22,916 bases of DNA, taken from JBBQNY01 sp038255255. GTDB lineage: Bacteria; Pseudomonadota; Gammaproteobacteria; Xanthomonadales; Ahniellaceae. The stretch is taken from NCBI GenBank assembly GCA_038255255.1, contig JBBSLL010000041.1:1-22916 (forward strand). The letters run 5' to 3'. Under the pieces are notes generated by a model. It did no database searches, was not told the DNA's origin, and worked only from the letters and a program-made list of their open reading frames with translations. This document shows positions 8,831-16,061 of the stretch, piece by piece. Position numbers and translations under genes: made by a program. Positions within the stretch are counted from its first letter, which is position 1, and the number at the start of each line of letters is the position of its first letter.

Positions 8831-9891
8831 ATCCGGAGCCGCTGCCCTTCGCGTGGGGCGGACCCTGTGCAAGTGGTCTGACGAGAGTCGAGCCCGAAGA
8901 CTTCGAGGTGGAGGAAATCAGCGGCTTTGAACCGAGTGGCGAAGGTGAGCATCGCTGGCTCTGGATCGAGAAGCGCGGCGCGAACACGGAATGGGTCGCG
9001 CGCCAGATCGCCGCGTTCGCAGGCGTCCAGCCCGTGGATGTCGGCTTCGCCGGGCGCAAGGATCGCCATGCGGTGACGCGGCAGGCATTCACTGTCCGCG
9101 TGCCGCGGAACGCGCAACTCGACTGGACGGGCTTTGCACCCGAAGGCGTGCGCGTGCTCTCGCATACCCTGCATGCCCGCAAGCTGCCGCGCGGTGCGCT
9201 CGCAGGCAACCGTTTCAGGTTGCGGGTGCGCGGGATCGAGGGCGATGTCGAAGGCGCGTTCGACCGGTTCGCGCACATCGCTGCGCACGGCATGCCGAAC
9301 TACTTCGGCGAGCAGCGGTTCGGTCGTGCTGGCGACAACGTGGCTGCCGCAGTGGCCATGTTCAACGGCCGGCGCGTCAGGAGAGACGAACGCAACCTGT
9401 TATTGAGCGCCGCGCGTTCTTCGATTTTCAATGCGATTCTGTCCCGCCGCGTGGCGGACCGGACGTGGAACACGGGGCTCGAGGGCGAAGTCTGGCAACT
9501 CGACGGCAGCGGTTCGATCTTCGGTCCGGATACGGTCAGCGAGGAACTCGGAAACCGTGCAGCAAGGGGAGAGATCCACCCGACGGGCCCGTTATGGGGC
9601 CGTGGTCCTTTGCGGACCACCGGGGACTTGGCGGCGCTGGAAAAGTCCTGCGCGCAGGAGCACCCCGCGCTGGCAGCAGGCGTCGAGGCTGCGGGGCTGG
9701 GCATGCAGCGTCGCGCCCTGCGGGTACGGGTGCAAGACGCGTCGATGGCCCGCGAGCGCGACGATCTCGTGCTGCGCTTCGTCCTCCCTGCAGGCAGTTA
9801 CGCAACCTGCCTGCTGCGCGAACTGATCCGGCCGACGGACGGCGCGCAGGGTGCCATTGGTCAGGCTGGAATTGTCGGCGAAGAGGACTAG
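8827..9891 (+). CDS. truD: tRNA pseudouridine(13) synthase
   Basis: Makes pseudouridine at U13 of tRNA(Glu). The protein is 354 residues (E. coli 349). The catalytic motif GRKDRHAVT places the Asp nucleophile at residue 79 (Asp80 in E. coli; there the motif is GLKDR-like). Other family blocks are VEPEDFEVEEI near the N-terminus, ARKLPRGALAGNRFRLRVRG, GMPNYFGEQRFG and PAGSYATCLLRELIRP near the C-terminus. The start overlaps the ispF stop as ATGA, so translation is probably coupled. The ispF-truD-surE order is a classic gammaproteobacterial arrangement; here two other genes separate truD from surE. Confidence 0.96.
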   Translation: MNPEPLPFAWGGPCASGLTRVEPEDFEVEEISGFEPSGEGEHRWLWIEKRGANTEWVARQIAAFAGVQPVDVGFAGRKDRHAVTRQAFTVRVPRNAQLDWTGFAPEGVRVLSHTLHARKLPRGALAGNRFRLRVRGIEGDVEGAFDRFAHIAAHGMPNYFGEQRFGRAGDNVAAAVAMFNGRRVRRDERNLLLSAARSSIFNAILSRRVADRTWNTGLEGEVWQLDGSGSIFGPDTVSEELGNRAARGEIHPTGPLWGRGPLRTTGDLAALEKSCAQEHPALAAGVEAAGLGMQRRALRVRVQDASMARERDDLVLRFVLPAGSYATCLLRELIRPTDGAQGAIGQAGIVGEED

Positions 9892-9931
9892 AGTTGGGTC
9901 GGCGGCGCCTAGCCGTCCGGGTTCGACAAGC

Positions 9932-9937
9932 GGAGGT
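9932..9937 (+). promoter_or_regulatory. Strong Shine-Dalgarno of the small lipoprotein gene
   Basis: GGAGGT lies five bases before ATG 9943. It is one of only two clear Shine-Dalgarno sequences in the window and supports this small gene and its start. Confidence 0.8.
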
Positions 9938-9942
9938 CAGAA

Positions 9943-10188
9943 ATGCGTATTTCGACACTTGCAATAGTCGCATGCTCAGCGGTTTTGATGACTGCAGGCT
10001 GCATGACCGACGATTCAATGGCCAAGCGTTCGTACGAGGCACGTTCCCCGTACGAGGACAACATCGATTACCAGAAGATCAACCGGGTCAACGCGCAAGC
10101 CGCGCAGAGTGGCTACGGCATCGTGTGGGTGCACCTGCCGACCAAGAAGAGCCGTCAGTCGCGCAGCGAGCGGGTCGGGATCAACTGA
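9943..10188 (+). CDS. Small predicted lipoprotein of unknown function
   Basis: 81-residue protein with an N-terminal signal peptide (MRISTLAIVACSAVLMTAGC) whose Cys20 sits in a lipobox-like TAGC. The -3 position is Thr rather than the usual Leu, so processing by signal peptidase II is likely but not certain. The mature part is about 60 residues, polar and mostly charged, with Tyr residues (SYEARSPYEDNIDYQKINRV) and a short hydrophobic stretch GYGIVWVHLP before a basic tail. I do not recognise the family. It starts 51 bases after truD with an excellent Shine-Dalgarno and ends just before a large perfect hairpin, so it may be the last gene of the operon or a separate transcript. Confidence 0.8.
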   Translation: MRISTLAIVACSAVLMTAGCMTDDSMAKRSYEARSPYEDNIDYQKINRVNAQAAQSGYGIVWVHLPTKKSRQSRSERVGIN

Positions 10189-10197
10189 GGTTGCGCT

Positions 10198-10227
10198 TCG
10201 TCCTTCGGCGGCCGCGCCGAAGGACGA
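10198..10227. terminator. Perfect 13-bp inverted repeat between convergent genes
   Basis: Bases 10198-10210 pair perfectly with 10215-10227 around a 4-base GCCG loop. It sits 10 bases after the lipoprotein stop and 39 bases before the end of the convergent Smr gene. Neither side has a T tract, so it is not a textbook Rho-independent terminator. It could block read-through or exonucleases in both directions. Confidence 0.45.
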
Positions 10228-10266
10228 GCATGCTGGACATGCCGCCGTGGATCGGCAGCCGGCGCA

Positions 10267-10866
10267 TCAGCGCGCGCGGCCGCGCAGCAATACGATCACC
10301 GCGCCACTGCCGCCGTCGCTGGTGGGTGCCGAGCGGTAGGCCAGAACATCACCGCGGCGCCGCAGTGCACGATCAACGAGGCCCTTGATCACCGGGCCGC
10401 GGTTTCCGGATCGCAATCCCTTGCCGTGGATGATGCGGACGCACAGCCGGTCTTCAGCCACGCATTCGTCGAGGAACCGGGCCAGCGCCGATAGGGCAGC
10501 GCTGGCCGTCATGGCATGCAGGTCGAACTCGTCGCGGACCGAAAACTCCCCGCGGCCGAGCTGCTTGAGCAACCGCGCAGGCAGACCCTGTTTCAGATAG
10601 CGGAGCGAGTCACCCACTTCGTGCAACGATGCGTCGAGCGGATGGGTGAGCAGTTCACCGATGACGGCGCGCTCATCAGCCTGGCTCATGCGGGCACTGG
10701 GCGGCGGCGGTGCTCCGCGAGGCAGTTCGTCCACCGGCGCCATGCGTCGCAGATCCCCTATCGCCGTGCGGAACAGTAATTGGTCCTCTGTACTGGTCCC
10801 GGCGACGGGGGCCGCGGGGCGCGAAGCTTTGCCCGTGCGCGAGCCGCCTTTTAGCTGTTTGCTCAT
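10267..10866 (-). CDS. Smr-domain protein (SmrA/SmrB-like endonuclease)
   Basis: 199-residue protein from ATG 10866 (MSKQLKGGSRTGKASRPAAP). The basic, low-complexity N-terminus is followed by EDQLLFRTAIGDLRRM, which resembles the start of E. coli SmrA/SmrB. The C-terminal Smr domain (about residues 115-195) has the DLHA form of the DLHG motif, then IIHGKGLRSGN and a closing GGSGAVIVLL. Smr domains of this type are nucleases; E. coli SmrB cleaves mRNA at collided ribosomes. The IIHGKG and GGSGA segments look more SmrA-like and the N-terminus more SmrB-like, so no symbol is assigned. An upstream GTG in the open frame would add 21 residues; ATG 10866 fits the family. It diverges from surE by 100 bases. 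Confidence 0.87.
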   Translation of the reverse strand: MSKQLKGGSRTGKASRPAAPVAGTSTEDQLLFRTAIGDLRRMAPVDELPRGAPPPPSARMSQADERAVIGELLTHPLDASLHEVGDSLRYLKQGLPARLLKQLGRGEFSVRDEFDLHAMTASAALSALARFLDECVAEDRLCVRIIHGKGLRSGNRGPVIKGLVDRALRRRGDVLAYRSAPTSDGGSGAVIVLLRGRAR

Positions 10867-10912
10867 GCCTGCAGGATAGGTCCATCGACAGAGTGCGGGC
10901 TTGCCGCATGGA

Positions 10913-10940
10913 TCGGCACCGCGTGGCATTCAGCTATCAT
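10913..10940 (+). promoter_or_regulatory. Candidate sigma-70 promoter for surE-pcm-yqaA
   Basis: TCGGCA (10913-10918, four of six matches to the -35 consensus) is separated by 16 bases from TATCAT (10935-10940, five of six matches to the -10). Predicted transcription would begin about 20 bases before the surE ATG. It lies in the divergent 100-base gap between surE and the Smr gene, where a promoter is expected. Pattern match only. Confidence 0.4.
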
Positions 10941-10966
10941 TGCGCCCCTTTCTTGCACCCCACTCC

Positions 10967-11740
10967 ATGCACGTTCTGGTCAGTAACGACGACGGCGTCG
11001 ACACGCCCGGCATCCGCATCCTCGCGCGCCACCTTGCGGTTCTGGGCCAGGTCACGGTGGTGGCTCCCGACCGGGACCGCAGTGGCGCTTCCAATTCGCT
11101 GACGCTCGACGCTCCGTTGCGGGTGGTGCCGCTCGGCGACGGGTTCTATCGGGTCGCCGGAACGCCCACCGACTGCGTACATCTGGCCCTGACCGGGATG
11201 CTGGACGATGATCCGGACATCGTGGTGTCGGGCATCAACAATGCTGCCAACCTCGGCGACGATGTCATCTATTCGGGGACCGTCGCCGCCGCGATGGAGG
11301 GGCGTTTCCTGGGATTGCCGGCCATCGCCGTGTCGCTCGTGACCCGCAATCACCAGGCGCAGCATTTCGACAGCGCCGCACGCGCTGCGGTCGCGATCAT
11401 CCAGCGTTTGCAGGCCGCGCAGCTTCCTGCCGACACCATCCTCAACGTCAACGTGCCCGATCTTCCCTGGCAACAGATTCGCGGATTCGAAGCCACGCGC
11501 CTCGGCAATCGCCACCGCTCGGAAAAAAGCGTCGAGCAACGCGACCCGCGGGGATATCCGATCTGGTGGATCGGGCCGGCGGGCGCGGAACAGGACGCGG
11601 GGCCAGGTACCGACTTCGACGCGGTACGTCGGGGCTACATCTCGATAACGCCCATCCACGTCGATCTAACGCGATACCAGGCCCTCGAGTCGGTGGCCAG
11701 CTGGATCGATCCACTGCAGCTCGTGATCGGAACGCAATGA
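10967..11740 (+). CDS. surE: 5'/3'-nucleotidase SurE
   Basis: Metal-dependent nucleoside monophosphate phosphatase linked to stationary-phase survival. The protein is 257 residues (E. coli 253). The N-terminus MHVLVSNDDGVDTPGI carries metal ligands Asp8 and Asp9. VVAPDRDRSGASNSLTL and SGINNAANLGDDVIYSGTVAAAMEG complete the active-site blocks. The start at ATG 10967 is set by the family N-terminus; a longer in-frame opening at 10901 would add 22 residues and is unlikely. No Shine-Dalgarno is visible, which suits a short leader from the candidate promoter just upstream. The stop overlaps pcm as ATGA. The surE-pcm pairing is conserved in gammaproteobacteria. Confidence 0.97.
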   Translation: MHVLVSNDDGVDTPGIRILARHLAVLGQVTVVAPDRDRSGASNSLTLDAPLRVVPLGDGFYRVAGTPTDCVHLALTGMLDDDPDIVVSGINNAANLGDDVIYSGTVAAAMEGRFLGLPAIAVSLVTRNHQAQHFDSAARAAVAIIQRLQAAQLPADTILNVNVPDLPWQQIRGFEATRLGNRHRSEKSVEQRDPRGYPIWWIGPAGAEQDAGPGTDFDAVRRGYISITPIHVDLTRYQALESVASWIDPLQLVIGTQ

Positions 11741-12408
11741 CGCCTCGCGGCACGGATCCGGCCGGACTCGGCATGACCTCGCAGCGCGCGCGCGATCGCC
11801 TCGTCGAGCGCTTGCGCAGCGAAGGCATACGCGACCATGACGTGCTGCGCGTCATTGGCTCTCTGCCGCGGCATCTTTTCATCGAGGAAGCGCTGGGCAC
11901 GCGGGCCTATGAAGACACCGCATTGCCCATCGGCCAGGGCCAGACCATTTCGCAGCCCTGGGTCGTTGCACGCATGACCGAGGCGCTGCTGGAATTCGGG
12001 CCGCGAAGGAAGGTGCTCGAAGTCGGCACGGGGTCGGGCTACCAGGCGGCGGTCCTCGCGCCGCTGGTCGAGCAGGTGTATTCCATCGAACGCATCGGTT
12101 CGCTGCTTCGCCAGGCGCGCCGTCGATTGCATGCGCTCGGCATCAAGAACGTGCGCGCGCGACACGACGATGGCGCGCTGGGGTGGCAGGAAGCCGCGCC
12201 CTTTGACGGGATCGTGGTTACCGCGGCGGGTGCCGAGATCGAATCCCACTGGCTCGCCCAGCTTGCGCCCGACGGTGTGCTCGTCGCGCCTGTAGGACTG
12301 GCGGGGGCGCAGCGCCTGCGCAGGATCCGGCGAACGCCGGAGGGAGACATCGAGGACGATCTCGGTGGTGTCAGCTTCGTGCCCCTTCGCCATGGAATCA
12401 GTGCATGA
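11737..12408 (+). CDS. pcm: Protein-L-isoaspartate O-methyltransferase
   Basis: Uses S-adenosylmethionine to methylate isoaspartyl residues and so starts repair of aged proteins. The protein is 223 residues from ATG 11737, against 208 in E. coli; an internal ATG at 11773 (MTSQRARDRLVERL) would give a length closer to the family. I keep 11737 because it forms an exact ATGA overlap with the surE stop. Signatures are LPIGQGQTISQPWVVARMTEALL, the SAM-binding VLEVGTGSGYQAAVLAPL, RHDDGALGW and a closing GGVSFVPLRHG. It ends in a second ATGA overlap with yqaA. Confidence 0.96.
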   Translation: MTPRGTDPAGLGMTSQRARDRLVERLRSEGIRDHDVLRVIGSLPRHLFIEEALGTRAYEDTALPIGQGQTISQPWVVARMTEALLEFGPRRKVLEVGTGSGYQAAVLAPLVEQVYSIERIGSLLRQARRRLHALGIKNVRARHDDGALGWQEAAPFDGIVVTAAGAEIESHWLAQLAPDGVLVAPVGLAGAQRLRRIRRTPEGDIEDDLGGVSFVPLRHGISA

Positions 12409-12989
12409 AGTTTTTCGAGCCGATGTACGACCGTGCCCTGGTCTGGGCACGACACAAGCATGCGACCTGGTGGCTGGCCTTCATCAGCTTCATCGAGGCC
12501 TTCATGTTTCCGATTCCGCCCGAAGTCATGCTGGCGCCAATGGCGCTGGCGCAGCCCAGGCGCGCCTTCTGGTTTGCCACCGTCAGTCTCTTCTCCTCGA
12601 CGCTGGGGGCGCTCGTGGGGTATGCCGCGGGGCTCTACGCAATCGACTTTCTCGCGCCCTGGCTGCAGAGGCTCGGCTACTGGGATTCGTTCCTCGAAGT
12701 TAAGGAACTCGCGGAGAAAAATGGTTTCTGGTTTCTCCTGATCGGCGGATTCACCCCGATTCCGTTCAAGCTGTTGACCATCGCTTCTGGAGCGGTAGGC
12801 ATGCCGCTGCTCCCATTTCTCGCCGGCGCCATCATCGGCCGCGGCAAGCGCGTGTATCTGGTGGCGGGGGCGATCCGTCTCGGCGGCGAACGGGCGGAAC
12901 GCACGCTGAGGCGCTATGTGGAGCCCATTGGATGGGCGGCGCTCGCGTTGTTGGCCGGGGTGATCCTGTATCTGAAGTTCCGGCCGTGA
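12405..12989 (+). CDS. yqaA: YqaA family inner-membrane protein (VTT/DedA superfamily)
   Basis: 194-residue polytopic membrane protein. Hydrophobic segments cover roughly residues 22-46, 50-75, 108-145 and 170-190. Signatures of the VTT (SNARE-associated/DedA-related) fold are FIEAFMFPIPPEVMLAPMA near the N-terminus and the re-entrant-loop-like LIGGFTPIPFKLLTIASG in the middle. DedA-superfamily members are implicated in lipid-carrier or membrane homeostasis; a specific role for YqaA is not established, so none is assigned. The start overlaps the pcm stop as ATGA. A yqaA gene between pcm and nlpD is, to my knowledge, also the Xanthomonas arrangement. A 147-base gap follows in which I see no convincing gene. 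Confidence 0.9.
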   Translation: MKFFEPMYDRALVWARHKHATWWLAFISFIEAFMFPIPPEVMLAPMALAQPRRAFWFATVSLFSSTLGALVGYAAGLYAIDFLAPWLQRLGYWDSFLEVKELAEKNGFWFLLIGGFTPIPFKLLTIASGAVGMPLLPFLAGAIIGRGKRVYLVAGAIRLGGERAERTLRRYVEPIGWAALALLAGVILYLKFRP

Positions 12990-13136
12990 ATACAGGTCGG
13001 GATGGCACTGGCGCATTGCAGCTGTCGTCCATGCGCTTCAAGATGGAGCCTCGCCCCGCCGTGATGTCCCCGGTTCGCGTGACTTGCGTCAGCATCCCAT
13101 CGTGCATTTGAAAATTCAGGCTTTCGGGAAGAAGTG

Positions 13137-14288
13137 ATGGCGATTGCACCGACGATCATGAAGGCTCCAGGCCTGTACATGGCACTGGCCACGGCGATGC
13201 TGCTGGCAGCGTGCACGACCACCACAACGATCACCAGCGAGGACGACTCCGGCACTCGATCCGGCGCGCGGGTTGCGACTTCATCGTCGCGCGCGCAACC
13301 GGACTCCGGCTATGTCGTGCAGCGCGGCGACACGCTGTACTCCATCGCGTTCCGGCAGCGCGTCGATCTTCGCGAACTCATTGCATGGAACCGCCTCTCG
13401 GAGCCGTACACCATCTATCCCGGCCAACGCCTGCAGATCGGACCCGCGTCCGAACGGCAGTCGATGGCTGCCGTGGCTCCGCCGTCGCGTCCATCCGAAT
13501 ATCCCCGAGTCGCGGCGGGGCGCAGGCCGCGGTCAGCGGAACCCCCGGCTTCGACGCCGCTTCCGTCCTCCAGCGCAACTGAATATCCGCGAGTCGCTGC
13601 AGGGCGCGTGGACGCGCGACCGGCGGCACCCGCGTCCCTGCCGGCGCCTTTACAAAGTGCCACCCAGGCCTCGCCCGGCGCTGCTCGCGCTGAATCCTCC
13701 GCGCTGCCGCCAGTGGCGTCGATGCCGGCGATCCCGATTGCGGAGGACGGCGGCGTGCGCGAAGCAGCAGGCGGCGAATCCGGGGCTGCTGCATTGCCGT
13801 CGGCGGGAGTATCGCCATCCGGTGGCCCGCTGCCGCCGCCCCCGCTTCCACAGACGCCTGCAGAGCCCACCCGCGACATGCTTGCAGTCCGGTCCGCTCC
13901 CACGCGCACGGTCGGCGGGATCGGCTGGCGCTGGCCGAACGGAGCGACGCTGGTGGGCCGATTTGCCGCCGATGACGAATCCCGCCAGGGAATTCGGCTC
14001 CAGGGCACCCCGGGTACGCAGGTCAATGCCAGCGCCGACGGCGAAGTGGTCTACAGCGGCAATGGCCTGGTGGGTCTCGGTGAGCTGGTCATCATCAAGC
14101 ACGGGGCGGATTACCTCAGCGCCTACGGACTCAACCGCAAGCGGCTCGTCACCGAAGGCCAGAAAGTGAAGGCGGGCCAGCCGGTCGCGGAGATGGGCAG
14201 CAGTGCCGGCATGGCCGGGCTCCTGCATTTCGAGGTGCGACGCGGCGGCCGGCCGATCGATCCCCTCGGCGTCCTGCCTCCGCGCTGA
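13137..14288 (+). CDS. nlpD: NlpD-like LysM/LytM lipoprotein (murein amidase activator)
   Basis: 383-residue outer-membrane lipoprotein. The signal peptide ends in LLAAC with lipidated Cys26. A LysM peptidoglycan-binding domain covers about residues 59-102 (YVVQRGDTLYSIA to YPGQRLQIG). A long Pro/Ala/Ser linker (about 103-265) holds two EYPRVAAGR repeats. A LytM/M23 domain covers about 285-380. That domain is degenerate: the usual YAHL metal-site segment reads SAYGLN, as in E. coli NlpD (SAYGNN), although LHFEVRRGG is kept. This fits a non-catalytic activator of an N-acetylmuramoyl-L-alanine amidase such as AmiC. GGGAAGAAG just upstream is a fair Shine-Dalgarno for ATG 13137; GTG 13134 is an alternative. 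rpoS follows 15 bases later in the same frame. Confidence 0.94.
   Translation: MAIAPTIMKAPGLYMALATAMLLAACTTTTTITSEDDSGTRSGARVATSSSRAQPDSGYVVQRGDTLYSIAFRQRVDLRELIAWNRLSEPYTIYPGQRLQIGPASERQSMAAVAPPSRPSEYPRVAAGRRPRSAEPPASTPLPSSSATEYPRVAAGRVDARPAAPASLPAPLQSATQASPGAARAESSALPPVASMPAIPIAEDGGVREAAGGESGAAALPSAGVSPSGGPLPPPPLPQTPAEPTRDMLAVRSAPTRTVGGIGWRWPNGATLVGRFAADDESRQGIRLQGTPGTQVNASADGEVVYSGNGLVGLGELVIIKHGADYLSAYGLNRKRLVTEGQKVKAGQPVAEMGSSAGMAGLLHFEVRRGGRPIDPLGVLPPR
13494..13607 (+). repeat. Two in-frame decapeptide repeats [S/T]EYPRVAAGR in the NlpD linker
   Basis: Copy one is 13494-13523 (SEYPRVAAGR) and copy two is 13578-13607 (TEYPRVAAGR), 84 bases apart start to start. The DNA differs at several third positions while the peptide is kept, except Ser/Thr at position one. 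This suggests selection on the peptide, or an old duplication. They lie between the LysM and LytM domains. Confidence 0.85.
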
Positions 14289-14303
14289 CGACCGAAATCT
14301 TCC

Positions 14304-15185
14304 ATGCCGCGCAGAAGTCCGCCGGTGCCAGAAGGGCCCCGGGACGAATCAGATCCGGTCTTTGCACTGGGCAGCATCGAGAGTGCGGCGCGTGACTCTG
14401 TTGCCGCGTATCTCAACGAGATCGGACTCATACCGTTGCTCGATGCGCAGAGCGAGAAGACGCTTGCAACCGCCGTACAGAAGGGCGACTCAACCGCGCG
14501 CGCGCGGATGATCGAAGCAAACCTGCGACTGGTGGTTTCGATCGCGCGGGGCTTCACGGGTCGTGGCCTCGCGATCCCGGACCTGATCGCGGAAGGCAAC
14601 CTGGGCCTCATCCGGGCCGTCGAGAAGTTCGATCCGGAGCGCGGATTTCGCTTCTCGACCTACGCGACGTGGTGGATCCGTCAGGCGGTGGGCCGCGCGC
14701 TCATCCAGCAAGGCCGGACGATCCGGCTTCCCGTGCATGTGGTCCGGGAACTCGCGACGGTGCTGCGTGCCGGGCGTGAACTCGCGCAACACGGCGGGCC
14801 CAGCCCGTCGGTGGAGGAGATCGCGCACGCGGTGGGCAAGACCTGCGAGGAAGTGGCGCAACTCTTCAGCTTGACCGAGCGCGTCAGTTCACTTGATCAG
14901 CCCGTGGGAGATGACGATCGCGGCCTGGCGGAAATGATCGCGGACGAGGATCCGAACGACCCGCTCGACCTGCTGGCTGAAGCCGCAGCGAACGATTCCC
15001 TGGACCGCTGGCTAGCCAAGCTCCCCGCTCGACAACGCGAAGTACTCGTACGCCGCTATGGTCTCGGGGATCACGCCGTGCAGTCGCTCGCCGAAGTTGC
15101 GGCGATACTCGGCATCAGCAGGGAGCGCGTGCGCCAGATCCAGGAAGACGCATTGCGCCGCTTGCGCAAGATGGCACCGGCTTGA
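14304..15185 (+). CDS. rpoS: RNA polymerase sigma factor RpoS (sigma-38 type)
   Basis: Sigma-70 family factor of the stationary-phase and general stress response. The protein is 293 residues against 330 in E. coli, shorter at both ends. Region 1.2 starts DSVAAYLNEIGLIPLL. Region 2 has ANLRLVVSIARGF, DLIAEGNLGLIRAVEKFDPE, and GFRFSTYATWWIRQAVGRAL. Region 3 begins RTIRLPVHVVREL. Region 4 holds LPARQREVLVRRYGL and the helix-turn-helix LGISRERVRQIQEDALRRLR. Its position directly after nlpD identifies it as RpoS rather than RpoD or RpoH. The nlpD stop is in frame 15 bases upstream, so ATG 14304 is the first possible ATG. No Shine-Dalgarno is seen. As in E. coli, any regulatory leader would lie inside nlpD. 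Confidence 0.94.
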   Translation: MPRRSPPVPEGPRDESDPVFALGSIESAARDSVAAYLNEIGLIPLLDAQSEKTLATAVQKGDSTARARMIEANLRLVVSIARGFTGRGLAIPDLIAEGNLGLIRAVEKFDPERGFRFSTYATWWIRQAVGRALIQQGRTIRLPVHVVRELATVLRAGRELAQHGGPSPSVEEIAHAVGKTCEEVAQLFSLTERVSSLDQPVGDDDRGLAEMIADEDPNDPLDLLAEAAANDSLDRWLAKLPARQREVLVRRYGLGDHAVQSLAEVAAILGISRERVRQIQEDALRRLRKMAPA

Positions 15186-15225
15186 CGTGGCTCGCTGCGT
15201 TCCGGCTGCTTGAGGACAAATTCTG

Positions 15226-15597
15226 TCAGGGCAGCAGGAAGGCGCCGAGCACTTTGCGTCCTTCGCTTACCAGCAGGTTGAACGTGCGCGCGGCCGCGGA
15301 ATTGGGCATCGTTTCCAATCCGACGCCCGCCCTCATCAATTCTGCCGCGAAAGCCGCGGGTGGGAACGCCTGCACGGCACCGCAACCCAGGATCACGAGA
15401 GCGGGACTGCGCTCCATCAAGGCTGCGGCGGTTGCGGCGTCGAGTCCGTCGAGCGCGGGAGCGGACCAACTCGCGACTTCGTAGCCGGGCTGTATGAGGA
15501 AGCTTTCACGCCACACGACCGCGCCGACCCGGATGCCGTCCCCGGACACCGCGCGGATCAGCGGCCCGGTGTTTTCCGTCTGATCGACGAGTTGCAT
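15226..15597 (-). CDS. Mth938-like domain protein (DUF498/Xcc1710 family)
   Basis: 123-residue single-domain protein. It starts MQLVDQTENTGPLIRAVSGDGIRVG, followed by SFLIQPGYEVASW, LVILGCGAVQAFPP, GLETMPNSAAARTFNLLVSEGRKVLGAFLL. This matches the Mth938-like fold, a small alpha/beta domain also found in the human complex I assembly factor NDUFAF3. The closing motif normally reads AACRTYN; here it is AAARTFN, lacking the Cys. The bacterial function is not established. It begins five bases after the yhbY stop, so the two are probably one transcription unit. It converges on rpoS with a 40-base gap that holds no clear terminator. Confidence 0.85.
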   Translation of the reverse strand: MQLVDQTENTGPLIRAVSGDGIRVGAVVWRESFLIQPGYEVASWSAPALDGLDAATAAALMERSPALVILGCGAVQAFPPAAFAAELMRAGVGLETMPNSAAARTFNLLVSEGRKVLGAFLLP

Positions 15598-15602
15598 CGG
15601 CG

Positions 15603-15899
15603 TTATCGAGGCAACTCGACCTTGGGATCGCGCGGATTCCGCCGGAACAGCGTCAGCACGTGCCCCACTCGCTGGACCTTTTCGGCCCGGCTGCGCATGA
15701 GCAGCGATTCAATCAGCGCATCGCGCGTCTCGCGGTCGTCGGCGGAAATACGCACCTTGATGAGTTCATGGTGGTCGAGCGCGATTTCCAGTTCGGCCAT
15801 GACGGTGTCGCTCAAGCCCTTGCCTGCAATGGCAACCACCGGCTTCAACACATGGCCGAGGCCGCGCAGATGGCGCAATTGAGAGTTGGACAGCGACAT
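15603..15899 (-). CDS. yhbY: YhbY family ribosome-assembly RNA-binding protein (CRM domain)
   Basis: 98-residue protein (E. coli 97) made of a single CRM domain that binds precursor 50S ribosomal subunits. From ATG 15899 it reads MSLSNSQLRHLRGLGHVLKP, then IAGKGLSDTVMAELEIALDHHELIKVRI and a closing VLTLFRRNPRDPKVELPR. The E. coli G-x-x-G loop segment GSNGL is AGKGL here. An upstream in-frame ATG (MIRSAPSRS...) would add a Pro/Ser stretch unlike the family. It diverges from rlmE by 162 bases, the conserved gammaproteobacterial yhbY/rlmE-ftsH arrangement that groups 50S maturation functions. Confidence 0.93.
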   Translation of the reverse strand: MSLSNSQLRHLRGLGHVLKPVVAIAGKGLSDTVMAELEIALDHHELIKVRISADDRETRDALIESLLMRSRAEKVQRVGHVLTLFRRNPRDPKVELPR

Positions 15900-16061
15900 C
15901 GGGCTTGGGCTCGGGCTGCGAGAGGGCGCGGAGCGTATCATGCAAGGTGAGAGTGCCCGGCAGGCAAGGCCGGGTGCGCCGTGCATGCGGTTCTTCGCCC
16001 AGCTCCGCCCACATGTCCGTGGCCCGCTGCGCGGCGGAACCCGCGACAACAGGCCCGGACC

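Noticed and set aside
12986..13111. GTG-started frame of about 41 codons overlapping the yqaA stop (GTGA)
   Set aside because: Rare start codon, no Shine-Dalgarno and no recognisable peptide features; too weak to call as a gene.
13084..13112. TTGCGT, 17 bases, TTTGAA as an nlpD promoter
   Set aside because: The -10 matches consensus at only three of six positions; spacing alone is not enough.
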